Assembly (NCBI RefSeq): GCF_024704725.1
Contig: NZ_JALIQS010000001.1
Span: forward strand, 1,054,001-1,118,000
DNA length: 64,000 nucleotides
Direction of reading: 5' to 3'
Source: Shinella sp. CPCC 101442
GTDB lineage: Bacteria; Pseudomonadota; Alphaproteobacteria; Rhizobiales; Rhizobiaceae
In this document: piece after piece, positions 26,166 to 35,487 of the stretch
Layout: the number at the start of each line of letters is the position of its first letter
Numbering within the stretch: the stretch's first letter is position 1
The notes under the pieces: generated by a model
Database searches by the model: none
Told to the model about the DNA's origin: nothing
What the model saw: only the letters and a program-made list of their open reading frames with translations
Position numbers and translations under genes: made by a program

Positions 26166-26191
26166 CGATGCCGGGAGAAATCCCGGCATCG
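26166..26191 (+). terminator. Perfect hairpin after metE / before second riboswitch
   Basis: CGATGCCGGGA (26166-26176) and TCCCGGCATCG (26181-26191) form a perfect 11-bp stem closed by a GAAA tetraloop, 21 nt after the metE stop. No U-run follows. Its core resembles the GGGA...GAAATCCC hairpin in front of the first riboswitch, so it may be part of a duplicated riboswitch leader rather than only the metE 3' end. Confidence 0.55.
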
Positions 26192-26193
26192 CC

Positions 26194-26340
26194 GAGGAGG
26201 GTAGTTGGGAAACCGGTCTAAATCCGATACTGCCCGCAACGGTAGGGGAACAACATCTCGACGCATGCCACTGGCCAAGGCCGGGAAGGCATCGAGGGCG
26301 TCCGGGAGTAGGCTCCGAAGTCAGGAGACCAGCCATCCTT
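26194..26340 (+). promoter_or_regulatory. Second, orphan cobalamin riboswitch
   Basis: Aptamer landmarks are intact: 'GTTGGGAAACCGGTCTAAAT' followed by 'CCG', 'ACTGCCCGCAACGGTA', and the B12 box GAAGTCAGGAGACCAGCC (26317-26334). No intact gene follows. Within about 40 nt the sequence runs into an N-terminally truncated, frameshifted fdhA remnant. The gene originally controlled has evidently been lost by deletion; the RNA may be non-functional or a relic. Confidence 0.85.
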
Positions 26341-26362
26341 CGTCACGAGACGTTTCACGGGT

Positions 26363-26957
26363 CGCCTCAGCGACGGGATCGGCGGACAGGCGCACTATGT
26401 CACGATCCCCTATGCTGACTTCAACCTGCTGAAGGTCCCGGATCACAACAAGGCGACGGCCAAGATCCGCGACCTCACCATGCCGCTCGATATCCTGCCG
26501 ACAGGCTTTCACGCCGTGCGTGCCGGTGTCGACGTCGGCTCAACAGTCTATGTGGCAGGTGCCGGCCCCGTCGACCTTGCGGCGGCGGCCTCCGCCCGCG
26601 CCCTTCGTGATGATCGGCGACTTCAACAAGGATCGTCTCGCCCGCGCGGCCCGGGTCGGTTTTGAGCCCATCGACCTTTCGAAGAGCGGCAGGCTGGGCG
26701 ACATGATCGCCGACGTCGTCGGCTTCGAGGCCACGGCCATGCGGGCGGCGAGCAACCAGCCATCGTGCTCGACCAGATGATGGAGATCAGCCGCGCGCCG
26801 GTCCGATCGGCATTCCGGCCTCTGCGCCACGGAAGATCCCGGTGTGGCTGATGTCGCGGCCAAACAGGGCAGCCTGTCGCTGCGCTTCGACCTCGGCTGC
26901 GCGAAGGCGCAGCTGCTCCATACCGGCCAAAATGCCGGCGCTCGGGGACAATCGGTA
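26363..26957 (+). pseudogene. Decayed fragment of glutathione-independent formaldehyde dehydrogenase (fdhA)
   Basis: Conceptual translation switching frames recovers the middle of FdhA: 'IGGQAHYVTIPYADFNLLK', 'KIRDLTMPLDILPTGFH', 'GSTVYVAGAGPVDLAAAASA', then after a shift 'MIGDFNKDRLARAARVGFEP' and 'IDLSKSGRLGDMIADVVGFE'. After another shift come 'GEQPAIVLDQMMEISRA' and finally 'TEDPGVADVAAKQGSLSLRF'. The N-terminal zinc-binding third and the C-terminus are missing, an internal piece before 'GFEA' is deleted, and at least three frameshifts occur. FdhA normally oxidises formaldehyde released by demethylation of betaine and sarcosine. Non-coding now. Confidence 0.85.
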
Positions 26958-26974
26958 GCGCGTGCAGCTGAGCG

Positions 26975-27115
26975 CAAGCCGATCCACATGCAGGGCCACA
27001 GCATGCTCTACCCTGCCATCCACCCGTCGTTCCTGCTGCGTCTGCCGGATCAGGTCGAGCGCCAGCGCCAGCTAGCGCTTTTTGTTGACGATTTGCGCCT
27101 GGCTCGACCGCTTGT
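26975..27115 (+). pseudogene. C-terminal remnant of a UdgX/uracil-DNA glycosylase family gene
   Basis: The frame reads 'MLYPAIHPSFLLRLPD' (from 27003) then 'ALFVDDLRLAR'. This resembles the C-terminal 'TVHPSxLLRLPD...FVADLR' block of UdgX/type-4 uracil-DNA glycosylases. Only about the last 45 residues survive, directly behind the fdhA relic, with no start. The following 200 nt up to the giant RTX gene contain nothing that I recognise. Confidence 0.55.
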
Positions 27116-27315
27116 CTCCAATGTGACGCAATGGATTTCGCTCAAACGTCATGCGGGGTCGGTCAAGGCAAATCAGGCCGTCTCGTCCGGCAGATTGTAC
27201 AGTCGGAACATGGTGTCCAGCATTGGCGGTGCAATCCGCCATGATTGCCATCACCGATGTCGCTCATCCCATATGATCCGACTGAGCCCGCGGACTACAA
27301 CGGCGCTGGCCGGCC

Positions 27316-30300
27316 TCAAAGAAGCGCGAAGTCGAGCGCGGCAAGGCTGGGCTTCGTATCGAGGATGGCAAAAAGCGTGGCTTTACCCGCCTTTGATCCA
27401 TCGGCATCGTAGTAGAGTTTGCCATCCGACGTGTCATAGACGATGCGGTCCTTGTCATCCGTCGCCACACCCTCGACATTCGCGACGAACTGGTCGGTGC
27501 TCAGGACCTTCGTCCCGGTGATCGCCGAGAAGACGCTCTTGTTGAGCTGAATCGTGTCATCGGCGGCAATGAAGGAGATCAACGTATCGATATTGCTGCT
27601 TCCGAGGGCGGTGGAGAAGACGAAGGTGTCGCGGCCTGTGCCGCCTTCGAGGAAATCGCTTCCCACGCCTCCGTCCAGAACATCGTTACCTGCCAGACCC
27701 TTGAGGCGGTCGATGCCGCCATTGCCTTTCAGCGTATCGGCTTCGACGGTGCCGGATTTGGTTTCGCCGCTGCTCAGTCCGTTGAAGGTGATGCCCTTGA
27801 TGTCAACAACCTTCACCGCAAGCGTCTGCTTGTCGACAAGGCCCTTGTCGTCCGTTGCCGACACGACCAGGTCGTAAATGTTGTTACCGCCCTTGTCGGT
27901 CGGCGTCTCGAAGTCCGGCGCGGATTTGAAGATGAGCTTGCCTGACGCCTTGTCGATCGAAAACAGTGCGGCATCCGTGCCGGAAATGGCATAGGCGAGC
28001 TTTGCCCCGGCGTCTTCATCCTTCGCGACGACCGTCGTGACCGCAGCGCCATTTTCCGCGACCGATATCGTTGCAGACTGTCCGCCGCCGTTCGAGGTGA
28101 TGACCGGTGCATCCGCAGCATTGGTGACGGTGACGTTGAAGGTCTGGTTGTCACTCGCGCCGAAACCGTCGACGGCTCTGACGACGACGCTGTAGACGTT
28201 ATCCTTGTTGGCGTCAGCCGGCTTTTCGAAGTTCGCGCCGGTCTTGAACTTCAAAGCACCGGTCGAGGCGTTGATGGAGAACAATGCCGAGTCGGCGCCG
28301 CTTAGCGCATAGGTGATCGGCTGGTTTTCCGGGTCGGTCGCCTTGACCGTAGCCAGCAGGGCCGTGCTGTTTTCCGTCGTGCTGAGCGCTACGCTCGCAG
28401 CGCCAGAATTCGAGGTGATCGTCGGCGCCGTATTGACGAAGCTTCCACCCGTCAGCGACTTCCAGCCGACGCCTGCGAGTGTCACTACGTTGCCGGTGGA
28501 GAGCGTGATGACGGTGTTCGCCAGGTCGGTCTTGTCGACCATGGTCAGCAGCTGGGCGAGGGACTTGATGGCCGCGAAACCCGAACCTGTCAGCTTGTCG
28601 ACGCCGAGCTGGAAGTCGGTGATCGTGTCCTTGCCGCTGGTATAGATGAACGTATCCGCCCCGCCGCCGCCCGAAAGACTATCGTCACCGCCGCCGCCGG
28701 AAAGCCTGTCGGCCCCGTCTCCCGTCCGAATGATGTCGTTGCCAGCCCCGAAAGTGACGTCAAATGTGTTGACGCCTGCGAAGTCGGCGCGGTTGAGGTT
28801 ACTGGCGTCACCGTAATAGGTGCGGAAGATGTTGCCGCTGTAGCCGGTCCCGTCGATCGCCTTGGTCAGGTTGAACACTTCCATGTTGTCGGAAATATTC
28901 GACCAGTCGATGACCAGCGTATCCGTACCAGCGCCCATGTCGACCACGTCTCGGCCGCCGGCGATCTTGACCGTATCATTGCCGTTGCCGGTCGTGAGGA
29001 TGTCCTCGAAGAAATCCCGGCGGGTGGTGATCGTGTCGCTGCCGGAGCCCGTTTTCAACGTCAGGGTCTCGATGCGGGTGATGGAGCCCGTGAGGCCTGC
29101 GATGACGTAGGTGGAGGACGTGGCGTTGAGATTGATCGTCATCGCCACAGTCGCGGCAGACTTGTCCGCTTCCCAGCGGTCCTGGCCGGCCGACCCGTCC
29201 GTTTCGTTGCCGCCATCGACGATATCGGCGCCGGCGCCGGTATTGATATAGTCGTTGCCGGCCTTGCCGATCACCCGGTCGTTGCCATCCCCGGTGCGGA
29301 TGATGTCGCTGCCGGAACCAAATGTCAGGTCGAAATGGTCGATGCCTGCAAAATCGAGCCGATTAAGCGAGGAGTTGTCGCCATAATATGTCCGAAAGAT
29401 ATTGCCGCTATAGCCCAGGCCGGCCGTCTTCGAGAGGTTGAAGATCTCCATGTTCTCAGTAACGCTGCCCCAGTCCAGCACCAGCGTATCGGAACCGCCG
29501 CCGGCATCGACCATGTCGCGGCCGCCCACGATCTTGATGCGGTCGTCGCCAAGGCCGGTTGTGATCTGATCTTCGAAGAACTGGCTGCGCGTGGTGATCA
29601 CGTCATTGCCGGAACCGGTTATCAGCGTCAGCATCTCGATGCCGGTCACGGAGCCCGTCCGTCCGGCCACCGTGTAGCTCGTTATCTTGGTGGTGTCGGT
29701 CAGATCGAGCGTGAAACCGCTCGTCATGGCGGACTGATCCGCCTTCCAGCGGTCGCTGCCCGCCCCGCCGACGACGATGTCGGCACCGGTGCCCGTGTCG
29801 ATGAAGTCGTTGCCGGCGCCGCTGGAAACCTTGTCGTCGCCGTCGCCGACGCGGATGATGTCGTCGCCGGAGCCAAAGGTGAGGTCAAACTTGTCGACGC
29901 CGGAGAAATCGGCGCGGTTCATGCTGGAATTATCGCCATAATAGGTGCGGAAGATATTGCCGCTGTAGCCTGTTCCGTCGCCCGCCTTCGACAGGTTGAA
30001 GATTTCCATATTCTCGGTGATGGCCGACCAGTTGATGATCAGCGTGTCGGTGCCCTTGCCCATGCTGACATTGTCGCGGCCACCGGCAATTTTCACCGTG
30101 TCGTTGCCGTCGCTGGTTTCAAGCACATCCTCCAGGAAGTCCGAGCGGGTGGTGATCACGTCGTTGCCGGACCCCGTCTTCAGGGTCAGGGCTTCGATAC
30201 GGGTGACCGAACCCGTGAGGCTGCCGATGACGTAGCTGGACGAGGAAGCCGTCAGGTTGATGGTCATCGCCAGCGTCGCGGCGGACTTGTCCGCCTCCCA

Positions 30301-33300
30301 GCGGTCAACACCTGCCGCACCGTCCGCCTCGTTGCCGCCATCGACGACATCGACGCCCTTGCCGGTATTGATGTAGTCGTTGCCGGCATTGCCGATCACA
30401 CGGTCGTTGCCGTCGCCGGTGCGGATAATGTCGCCGCCCGAGCCGAGGGTCATGTCGAAATGGTCGATGCCGGCGAAGTCTAGACGGTTCAGGCCGGAAT
30501 TGTCACCGTAATAGGTGCGGTAGATGTTGCCTGTGTAGCCGGTGCCGTCGGAAGCCTTGGCGAGATTGAAGACTTCCATGCTGTCGCCGATATTCGACCA
30601 GTCGAGGATCAGCTTGTCGTCGCCCGCGCCCATGTCGATTGAATCCCGACCGCCGGCGATTTTGATCGTGTCGGCACCGGCGCCGGTCTTGATCACATCC
30701 TCGAGGAAGTCCCGGCGGGTGGTGATCACGTCGTTGCCGGACCCCGTCTTCAGGGTCAGGGCTTCGATACGGGTGACCGTACCCGTGAGGCTGCCGATGA
30801 CGTAGCTGGACGAGGAAGCCGTCAGGTTGATGGTCATCGCCAACGTCGCGGCGGACTTGTCCGCCTCCCAGCGGTCGCTGCCTGTCGTGCCGTCGGTCTC
30901 GTTGCCGCCATCGACGACATCGACGCCCTTGCCGGTATTGATGTAGTCGTGGCCGGCATTGCCGATCACACGGTCGTTGCCGTCGCCGGTGCGGATAATG
31001 TCGCCGCCCGAGCCGAGGGTCATGTCGAAATGGTCGATGCCGGCGAAGTCGACACGGTTCAGGCTGGAATTGTCACCGTAATAGGTGCGGTAGATGTTGC
31101 CGGTATAGCCGGTGCCGTCGGAAGCCTTGGCGAAATTGAAGACCTCCATGCTGTCGCCGATGCCGGACCAGTCGAGCACCAGCGTATCGGCATCGCTGCC
31201 GCCATCGACCGTATCGCGTCCGTTGCCTATCACCAGCCGGTCGTTACCCCCGAGGCCGATCAGCGTATTCTCACGGTTGTTGCCGATCAGCGTGTTGGCC
31301 AGTCCGTTGCCGGTGATGTTGATCCGCCGGACATTGTCCTCGGCCGTGGCGTTCTCGACATTGGCGCCCCATGACGTGTCGAGCGAGAAAGTCAAAAGTG
31401 GGTCCGGATCCTGCTGGGTCGGCGTCACGAAATCCGTCGTGGCGATATGGACGGTATCAGTGCCTTCATTCGCCAGTTCCTCGACCCGATCGCCGGCGCT
31501 GTCGAACCAGTAGTGATCGCTGCCGCCCTTGCCGACGAGCGTGTCGCTGCCTTGCCTGCCGTCCAGTGTATCGTCGCCGCTCGTGCCCTCGATGCGGTTG
31601 GCTTGCCCGTTGCCGGTGCCGATGCGGGCCGAGCCGCTCAGCGAAAGATCCTCGACCGCCTCGTTGCCGACAAGCGAGTAGTTGATCGACGAAACGATCT
31701 TGTCGCGACCGGCGCCATCGGATGCGGAGCTTTCATCGACGATGTCGCTCAGTGAATCGACGTGGTAAGTGTCGTCACCAGCGCCACCGACCATCTTGTC
31801 GATGCCACCGTTGCCAAAAAAGGTGTCGTCGCCGGCAAGGCCGCGGAAATGGTCTGCCTGAGTCGTGCCGCGGAACACGTCGTTCTTGGTCGACCCTTCG
31901 ATGATCTCGACATCGGAACCGATGATGTCGCCCTGGGCTTCCCCACCGGCCTGCGACGTCAAGCTTCGGTCGATCGTGACGCCCACCGCGGAGTTGCGAT
32001 AGGTGACGGTATCGGTACCTGCGCCGCCGACGAAAATATCGGCTCCTCCACGGCCCTCGAGCGTATTGTTGCCCTTGTCGCCGGTCAGGATCTGGTTGAA
32101 TTCATTGCCGGTCAGGTCAATCGTTGTCGTGCCGTTGTCGTTCGACGTGGAAAGCAACTCGACATGCGCGCCGGCTGTCAGCACATAGTTGACGGATGCC
32201 CGCACCGTATCCGCGCCCTCGTCCTCCAGTTCGATGATCACATCGCCGGCATTATCGACAAGGTAAGTGTCGTTGTCGGCTCCGCCGCGCAAATCGTCGG
32301 CGCCGCTGCCACCGTCGAGCGTATCGTCACCGGCCTCGCCGTAAAGCGTGTCGGCCTGATCGCCACCGTCGAGCGTATCGGCGCCACCGCCACCGTGCAG
32401 TTCGTCGATGCCACCGAGCCCGTTCAGCGTGTCGCCGCCGCTCGTGCCCGTAATGAGGTTGGCAAGGCCGTTGCCGGAGCCGATGCGCGCCACGCCAAGC
32501 AGCGTGAGGTTTTCGATGTCCTGCCGGTCGGCGGCATCGAGCGTATAGTCGATACTGGCATAGATCAGGTCCGTGCCGCCGTCGGCGTTGACGGCGATTT
32601 CCTGCATCCGGTTTTCCTGCACAGCGTCGTCAAGGTCATCGACATAGTAGATGTCGTTGCCGAGCCCGCCGATCAGGATGTCCTGGCCGGCGCGACCGTC
32701 GAGCGTGTCGTTGCCGGCATTGCCGATCAGCACGTCGTTGCCATCGGTACCGGTCAGAACGTCGTTGCCGCCGAGACCCGCCAGCGTGTGCGCAACACCG
32801 GCGCCGGTGATCGTGTCACCGTGGCTCGATCCCTCGATGATCTCGACGTTGGAAATCGTGTCGCCGGCTGCGTCGCCGCCCGTATTGATGCCGGTCGTCA
32901 GGTTGATGACGATTGCGACGCTCGAATTGAAGTAGGAAACGATATCGTTGTCCGCCCCGCCATCAATCGTATCGCTGCCGGCCCCGCCAACCAGGATGTC
33001 GTCGCCGGCGCCGCCGAGCAGTTCGTCCTCGCCGCCGTTGCCTTCGAGGTAGTCACGTTCGCTGCCGCCGTCGAGACGGTCCCCGACGGCGCCACCGACC
33101 AGAACATCCTCGCCGGCACCACCGGAGAATTCCGCCCTGACGCCGCTGACATCATCTCCCATGACGATCTGGTCGCCAAGCAGGCCGCCGGCCGCGATGA
33201 TCGTGGTAATGCCCGAAAACGAATGCTGCTCGCCGAAGCCGAAGATGGTGACGCCGCCAGCACCGGCACCGATCTCGATGCTTTCAGCGCCGTCGGTCTT

Positions 33301-35361
33301 GTCGGAAAGCGCGCGCAGCGACGCCCGGTCACCGATATTGACCATCAGGTCGGCACCGATCTTCTCGCCCAGATCCGGCAGGACAGGCGGTGTCGTGGCG
33401 TCGTCCGTGGCCGGGTTGTCGAAGGAGAAGGAGCCGAGCGTGACGCGCGGCGAGGTATGCCGCCAGACCTCGCCCCAGAAAACCGTGGCATAGGCGGTGA
33501 AACCGCCGGTGATCTTGCCCGACGTCTCGAAGATCTGGAACGGGTTGCTGGACAGCAAGGCCGCCATTTCGTCGACATAGATGCGGCCCACCGTCGAACC
33601 GACATCGTCGGCGAGATCGAAATCCACCGTACCGGTGATGTCGCCGCCACCGTAAAGGCTGGCGATGAAGGCATCGAGGGCGACGCCGAGCGTTATAGAG
33701 GCCGAGAATGTAACTTCGGGGCCGGAACCGTCGATGATGTAGAAGCCGTCGATCGCCGAGCCGGTTTGCAGCAGGCCGCGTGTGTCATAGCCGAAAGCAA
33801 GGTCGAAACCGAGACCCACACCGCCGCCGAGCTTCACGTTGATTCCCGGGAAGATCGAGAATGTCAGCATGTTGGTGTTGGTGATGGAGAAATCGACGTC
33901 CGGCAGGTCGATTTCCATCAGGTCGGCATTGCCGCCGAGGATGAGTTTGATGATCTGGCTCGGGTCGGTGAGGATCGGCACGGAGAAGTCGCCGCCCTCG
34001 ATGATCGCCTCGAATATCTCCTTGCCGGTGTCGCCGCCGGAAGAGGTGTCACCCCAGCTGTCGCCCTGCAATCCGCCGACGAGCGTGCCGAGGTCGTCGA
34101 CGAAACCGCCGAACGTCGTGCTCGCCGAGCCGATCTGGAAGTTGAGGGCGCGAACATCGCCGTTGATGATGAAATCGCCGATCGTATAGGAATCCGCCCC
34201 GAAATCGGCATCGGCCAGGAATTCCGCCCAGTCGAGAACCTTCTGGGCGAGATCGATGAATTTCGTCAGCGGGGTCAGGTCGGCGCCGGGGTTGGCCAGC
34301 TTGATGAGGTCGACGAAGGTGACCTTGCCGTCTCCGGTCTTGTCAAACAACGTCTGCCATTCCGGAATCGACTTGAGGGCCTTGATCTCGGAATTGAGGA
34401 CGGCGAGCACCTGGTTGATCGGTTTCAGGATGGGTTCGAGCTGCTGCAGGGCAGGCTGCACGAAGTCCTTCATGAAGCTGCCAAGGTCCATATGGACGTC
34501 CTTGACCTTCACCTGGGGGACCAGGCCGAAACCGCTGTTGTCGTCGTTCGGATTGACGACGGTGCCGACATCGAAAGCCCAGTCGACCACCAGCGTCGCC
34601 GATATGCTCGGCAGGAGTTCACTCCCGCCATCCGCCGAAAGGGCGACCTCGATATGGCTGCTGCCGTTCACCGTCGCGTCGAGCAGGTCGTTGTCGAGCT
34701 CGGTCAGCCGGATCTTGCCATCGCCGTCCTTCAGATCGATGGCAAACAGGCTCGACAAATAGGAGCCTGCGTCGGTCGCGGCGAAGTTCAGGAAACCCAG
34801 CTCCGCCACCGCACTGATATCCGAGCCGCTGATGGTCAGCGACGCCTGGATTTCGTTGGCCTGTCCGGTCAAGACATAGAAGCCGTTCGCGTCGACACCG
34901 ACGGAAAGATTGATGGCGTAACCCATCGTGGCCGTCGCGGTGCCGCTCGTCTCGATGCCAAGACCGGCAATGCCGAGGTCGGAGGCAAGGGATATGCTGC
35001 CGCTGACGAACCTGTTCGTGGACAAGCTGAGCAGCACGTCGCCATTGTCGACCGTCGCGGAAATGCCGTTGCCGATAAAGCCGCTGTTTGCCAGCGCGTT
35101 GTTGATGGCGGCCGCCACGGCTGTATCGAGCCGCTCGCCAGCGGTATCTATGGCATTGAGCGCGGCGAACACACCGTCCTTCAGCGCCGTGATGCTCTTT
35201 ATCCAGGCCTGGCCCTGTTCATAGGCCGATTTCAACCCGGCCCCGACCAACGGCAGTTTTTCGGCATAGACCTGACTGGCTATGGCCTGCTCGATCTTGG
35301 TGAGGGCCTGGTTCAGCCCGTCCTTAAGCGCATCGATCTTCGCCTGCTCAATCTCGGCCAT
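27316..35361 (-). CDS. Giant RTX/cadherin-like secreted protein (2681 aa)
   Basis: Starts 'MAEIEQAKIDALKDGL' behind a GGGGAAAG site. The order is: residues 1-~740, a unique region with an amphipathic helical start and two EF-hand-like loops ('DLKDGDGKIRLTELD', 'FDKTGDGKVTFVDL'); ~745-1375, RTX nonapeptide blocks; ~1375-2220, five copies of a 190-aa module each containing 'NI[YF]RTYYGD' and 'GSGxDIIRxGDGxDR'; ~2305-2520, two cadherin-like domains ('ALFSINASTGALKFK', 'ALFSIDKASGKLIFK'); ~2525-2681, a terminal RTX block and secretion tail ending 'LAALDFALL'. There is no Sec signal. Likely a type-I-secreted adhesin or surface-layer-like protein stiffened by calcium. No catalytic domain was recognised, and no HlyB/HlyD/TolC genes are in the window. 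Confidence 0.9.
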   Translation of the reverse strand: MAEIEQAKIDALKDGLNQALTKIEQAIASQVYAEKLPLVGAGLKSAYEQGQAWIKSITALKDGVFAALNAIDTAGERLDTAVAAAINNALANSGFIGNGISATVDNGDVLLSLSTNRFVSGSISLASDLGIAGLGIETSGTATATMGYAINLSVGVDANGFYVLTGQANEIQASLTISGSDISAVAELGFLNFAATDAGSYLSSLFAIDLKDGDGKIRLTELDNDLLDATVNGSSHIEVALSADGGSELLPSISATLVVDWAFDVGTVVNPNDDNSGFGLVPQVKVKDVHMDLGSFMKDFVQPALQQLEPILKPINQVLAVLNSEIKALKSIPEWQTLFDKTGDGKVTFVDLIKLANPGADLTPLTKFIDLAQKVLDWAEFLADADFGADSYTIGDFIINGDVRALNFQIGSASTTFGGFVDDLGTLVGGLQGDSWGDTSSGGDTGKEIFEAIIEGGDFSVPILTDPSQIIKLILGGNADLMEIDLPDVDFSITNTNMLTFSIFPGINVKLGGGVGLGFDLAFGYDTRGLLQTGSAIDGFYIIDGSGPEVTFSASITLGVALDAFIASLYGGGDITGTVDFDLADDVGSTVGRIYVDEMAALLSSNPFQIFETSGKITGGFTAYATVFWGEVWRHTSPRVTLGSFSFDNPATDDATTPPVLPDLGEKIGADLMVNIGDRASLRALSDKTDGAESIEIGAGAGGVTIFGFGEQHSFSGITTIIAAGGLLGDQIVMGDDVSGVRAEFSGGAGEDVLVGGAVGDRLDGGSERDYLEGNGGEDELLGGAGDDILVGGAGSDTIDGGADNDIVSYFNSSVAIVINLTTGINTGGDAAGDTISNVEIIEGSSHGDTITGAGVAHTLAGLGGNDVLTGTDGNDVLIGNAGNDTLDGRAGQDILIGGLGNDIYYVDDLDDAVQENRMQEIAVNADGGTDLIYASIDYTLDAADRQDIENLTLLGVARIGSGNGLANLITGTSGGDTLNGLGGIDELHGGGGADTLDGGDQADTLYGEAGDDTLDGGSGADDLRGGADNDTYLVDNAGDVIIELEDEGADTVRASVNYVLTAGAHVELLSTSNDNGTTTIDLTGNEFNQILTGDKGNNTLEGRGGADIFVGGAGTDTVTYRNSAVGVTIDRSLTSQAGGEAQGDIIGSDVEIIEGSTKNDVFRGTTQADHFRGLAGDDTFFGNGGIDKMVGGAGDDTYHVDSLSDIVDESSASDGAGRDKIVSSINYSLVGNEAVEDLSLSGSARIGTGNGQANRIEGTSGDDTLDGRQGSDTLVGKGGSDHYWFDSAGDRVEELANEGTDTVHIATTDFVTPTQQDPDPLLTFSLDTSWGANVENATAEDNVRRINITGNGLANTLIGNNRENTLIGLGGNDRLVIGNGRDTVDGGSDADTLVLDWSGIGDSMEVFNFAKASDGTGYTGNIYRTYYGDNSSLNRVDFAGIDHFDMTLGSGGDIIRTGDGNDRVIGNAGHDYINTGKGVDVVDGGNETDGTTGSDRWEADKSAATLAMTINLTASSSSYVIGSLTGTVTRIEALTLKTGSGNDVITTRRDFLEDVIKTGAGADTIKIAGGRDSIDMGAGDDKLILDWSNIGDSMEVFNLAKASDGTGYTGNIYRTYYGDNSGLNRLDFAGIDHFDMTLGSGGDIIRTGDGNDRVIGNAGNDYINTGKGVDVVDGGNEADGAAGVDRWEADKSAATLAMTINLTASSSSYVIGSLTGSVTRIEALTLKTGSGNDVITTRSDFLEDVLETSDGNDTVKIAGGRDNVSMGKGTDTLIINWSAITENMEIFNLSKAGDGTGYSGNIFRTYYGDNSSMNRADFSGVDKFDLTFGSGDDIIRVGDGDDKVSSGAGNDFIDTGTGADIVVGGAGSDRWKADQSAMTSGFTLDLTDTTKITSYTVAGRTGSVTGIEMLTLITGSGNDVITTRSQFFEDQITTGLGDDRIKIVGGRDMVDAGGGSDTLVLDWGSVTENMEIFNLSKTAGLGYSGNIFRTYYGDNSSLNRLDFAGIDHFDLTFGSGSDIIRTGDGNDRVIGKAGNDYINTGAGADIVDGGNETDGSAGQDRWEADKSAATVAMTINLNATSSTYVIAGLTGSITRIETLTLKTGSGSDTITTRRDFFEDILTTGNGNDTVKIAGGRDVVDMGAGTDTLVIDWSNISDNMEVFNLTKAIDGTGYSGNIFRTYYGDASNLNRADFAGVNTFDVTFGAGNDIIRTGDGADRLSGGGGDDSLSGGGGADTFIYTSGKDTITDFQLGVDKLTGSGFAAIKSLAQLLTMVDKTDLANTVITLSTGNVVTLAGVGWKSLTGGSFVNTAPTITSNSGAASVALSTTENSTALLATVKATDPENQPITYALSGADSALFSINASTGALKFKTGANFEKPADANKDNVYSVVVRAVDGFGASDNQTFNVTVTNAADAPVITSNGGGQSATISVAENGAAVTTVVAKDEDAGAKLAYAISGTDAALFSIDKASGKLIFKSAPDFETPTDKGGNNIYDLVVSATDDKGLVDKQTLAVKVVDIKGITFNGLSSGETKSGTVEADTLKGNGGIDRLKGLAGNDVLDGGVGSDFLEGGTGRDTFVFSTALGSSNIDTLISFIAADDTIQLNKSVFSAITGTKVLSTDQFVANVEGVATDDKDRIVYDTSDGKLYYDADGSKAGKATLFAILDTKPSLAALDFALL
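28700..31230 (-). repeat. Five tandem 190-aa modules inside the giant RTX gene
   Basis: The anchor encoding 'RTYYGD' recurs at 31081, 30511, 29941, 29386 and 28816, i.e. spacings of 570, 570, 555 and 570 nt. Units share 'VFNLxKAxDGTGYxGNIxRT', 'WEADKSAAT' and 'TLKTGSGNDVITTR' type segments. The stretch 30144-30480 differs from 30714-31050 at only about a dozen positions by eye, including silent sites, so these two are recent copies or have been homogenised. The third unit's tail is five codons shorter. Confidence 0.85.
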
Positions 35362-35487
35362 GATCTTTCCCCACCCTGCGCCGCCTTTTGCAGCTCCAGT
35401 CGACGGAAGAATTCATGAACCATCGGTTGTGGTGGTGCAAGCCGTATATTAAAATATCATTAACTATAGAAATTCTGAAAGCGGGCT

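Noticed and set aside
27116-27315. Possible insertion-sequence remnant between the glycosylase fragment and the giant RTX gene
   Set aside because: No terminal inverted repeats, target duplication or transposase motif could be recognised.
31762-35418. 1218-codon open frame on the plus strand opposite the giant RTX gene
   Set aside because: High GC content and repeat-driven codon bias keep the antisense frame open. No domain, ribosome-binding site or promoter supports it.
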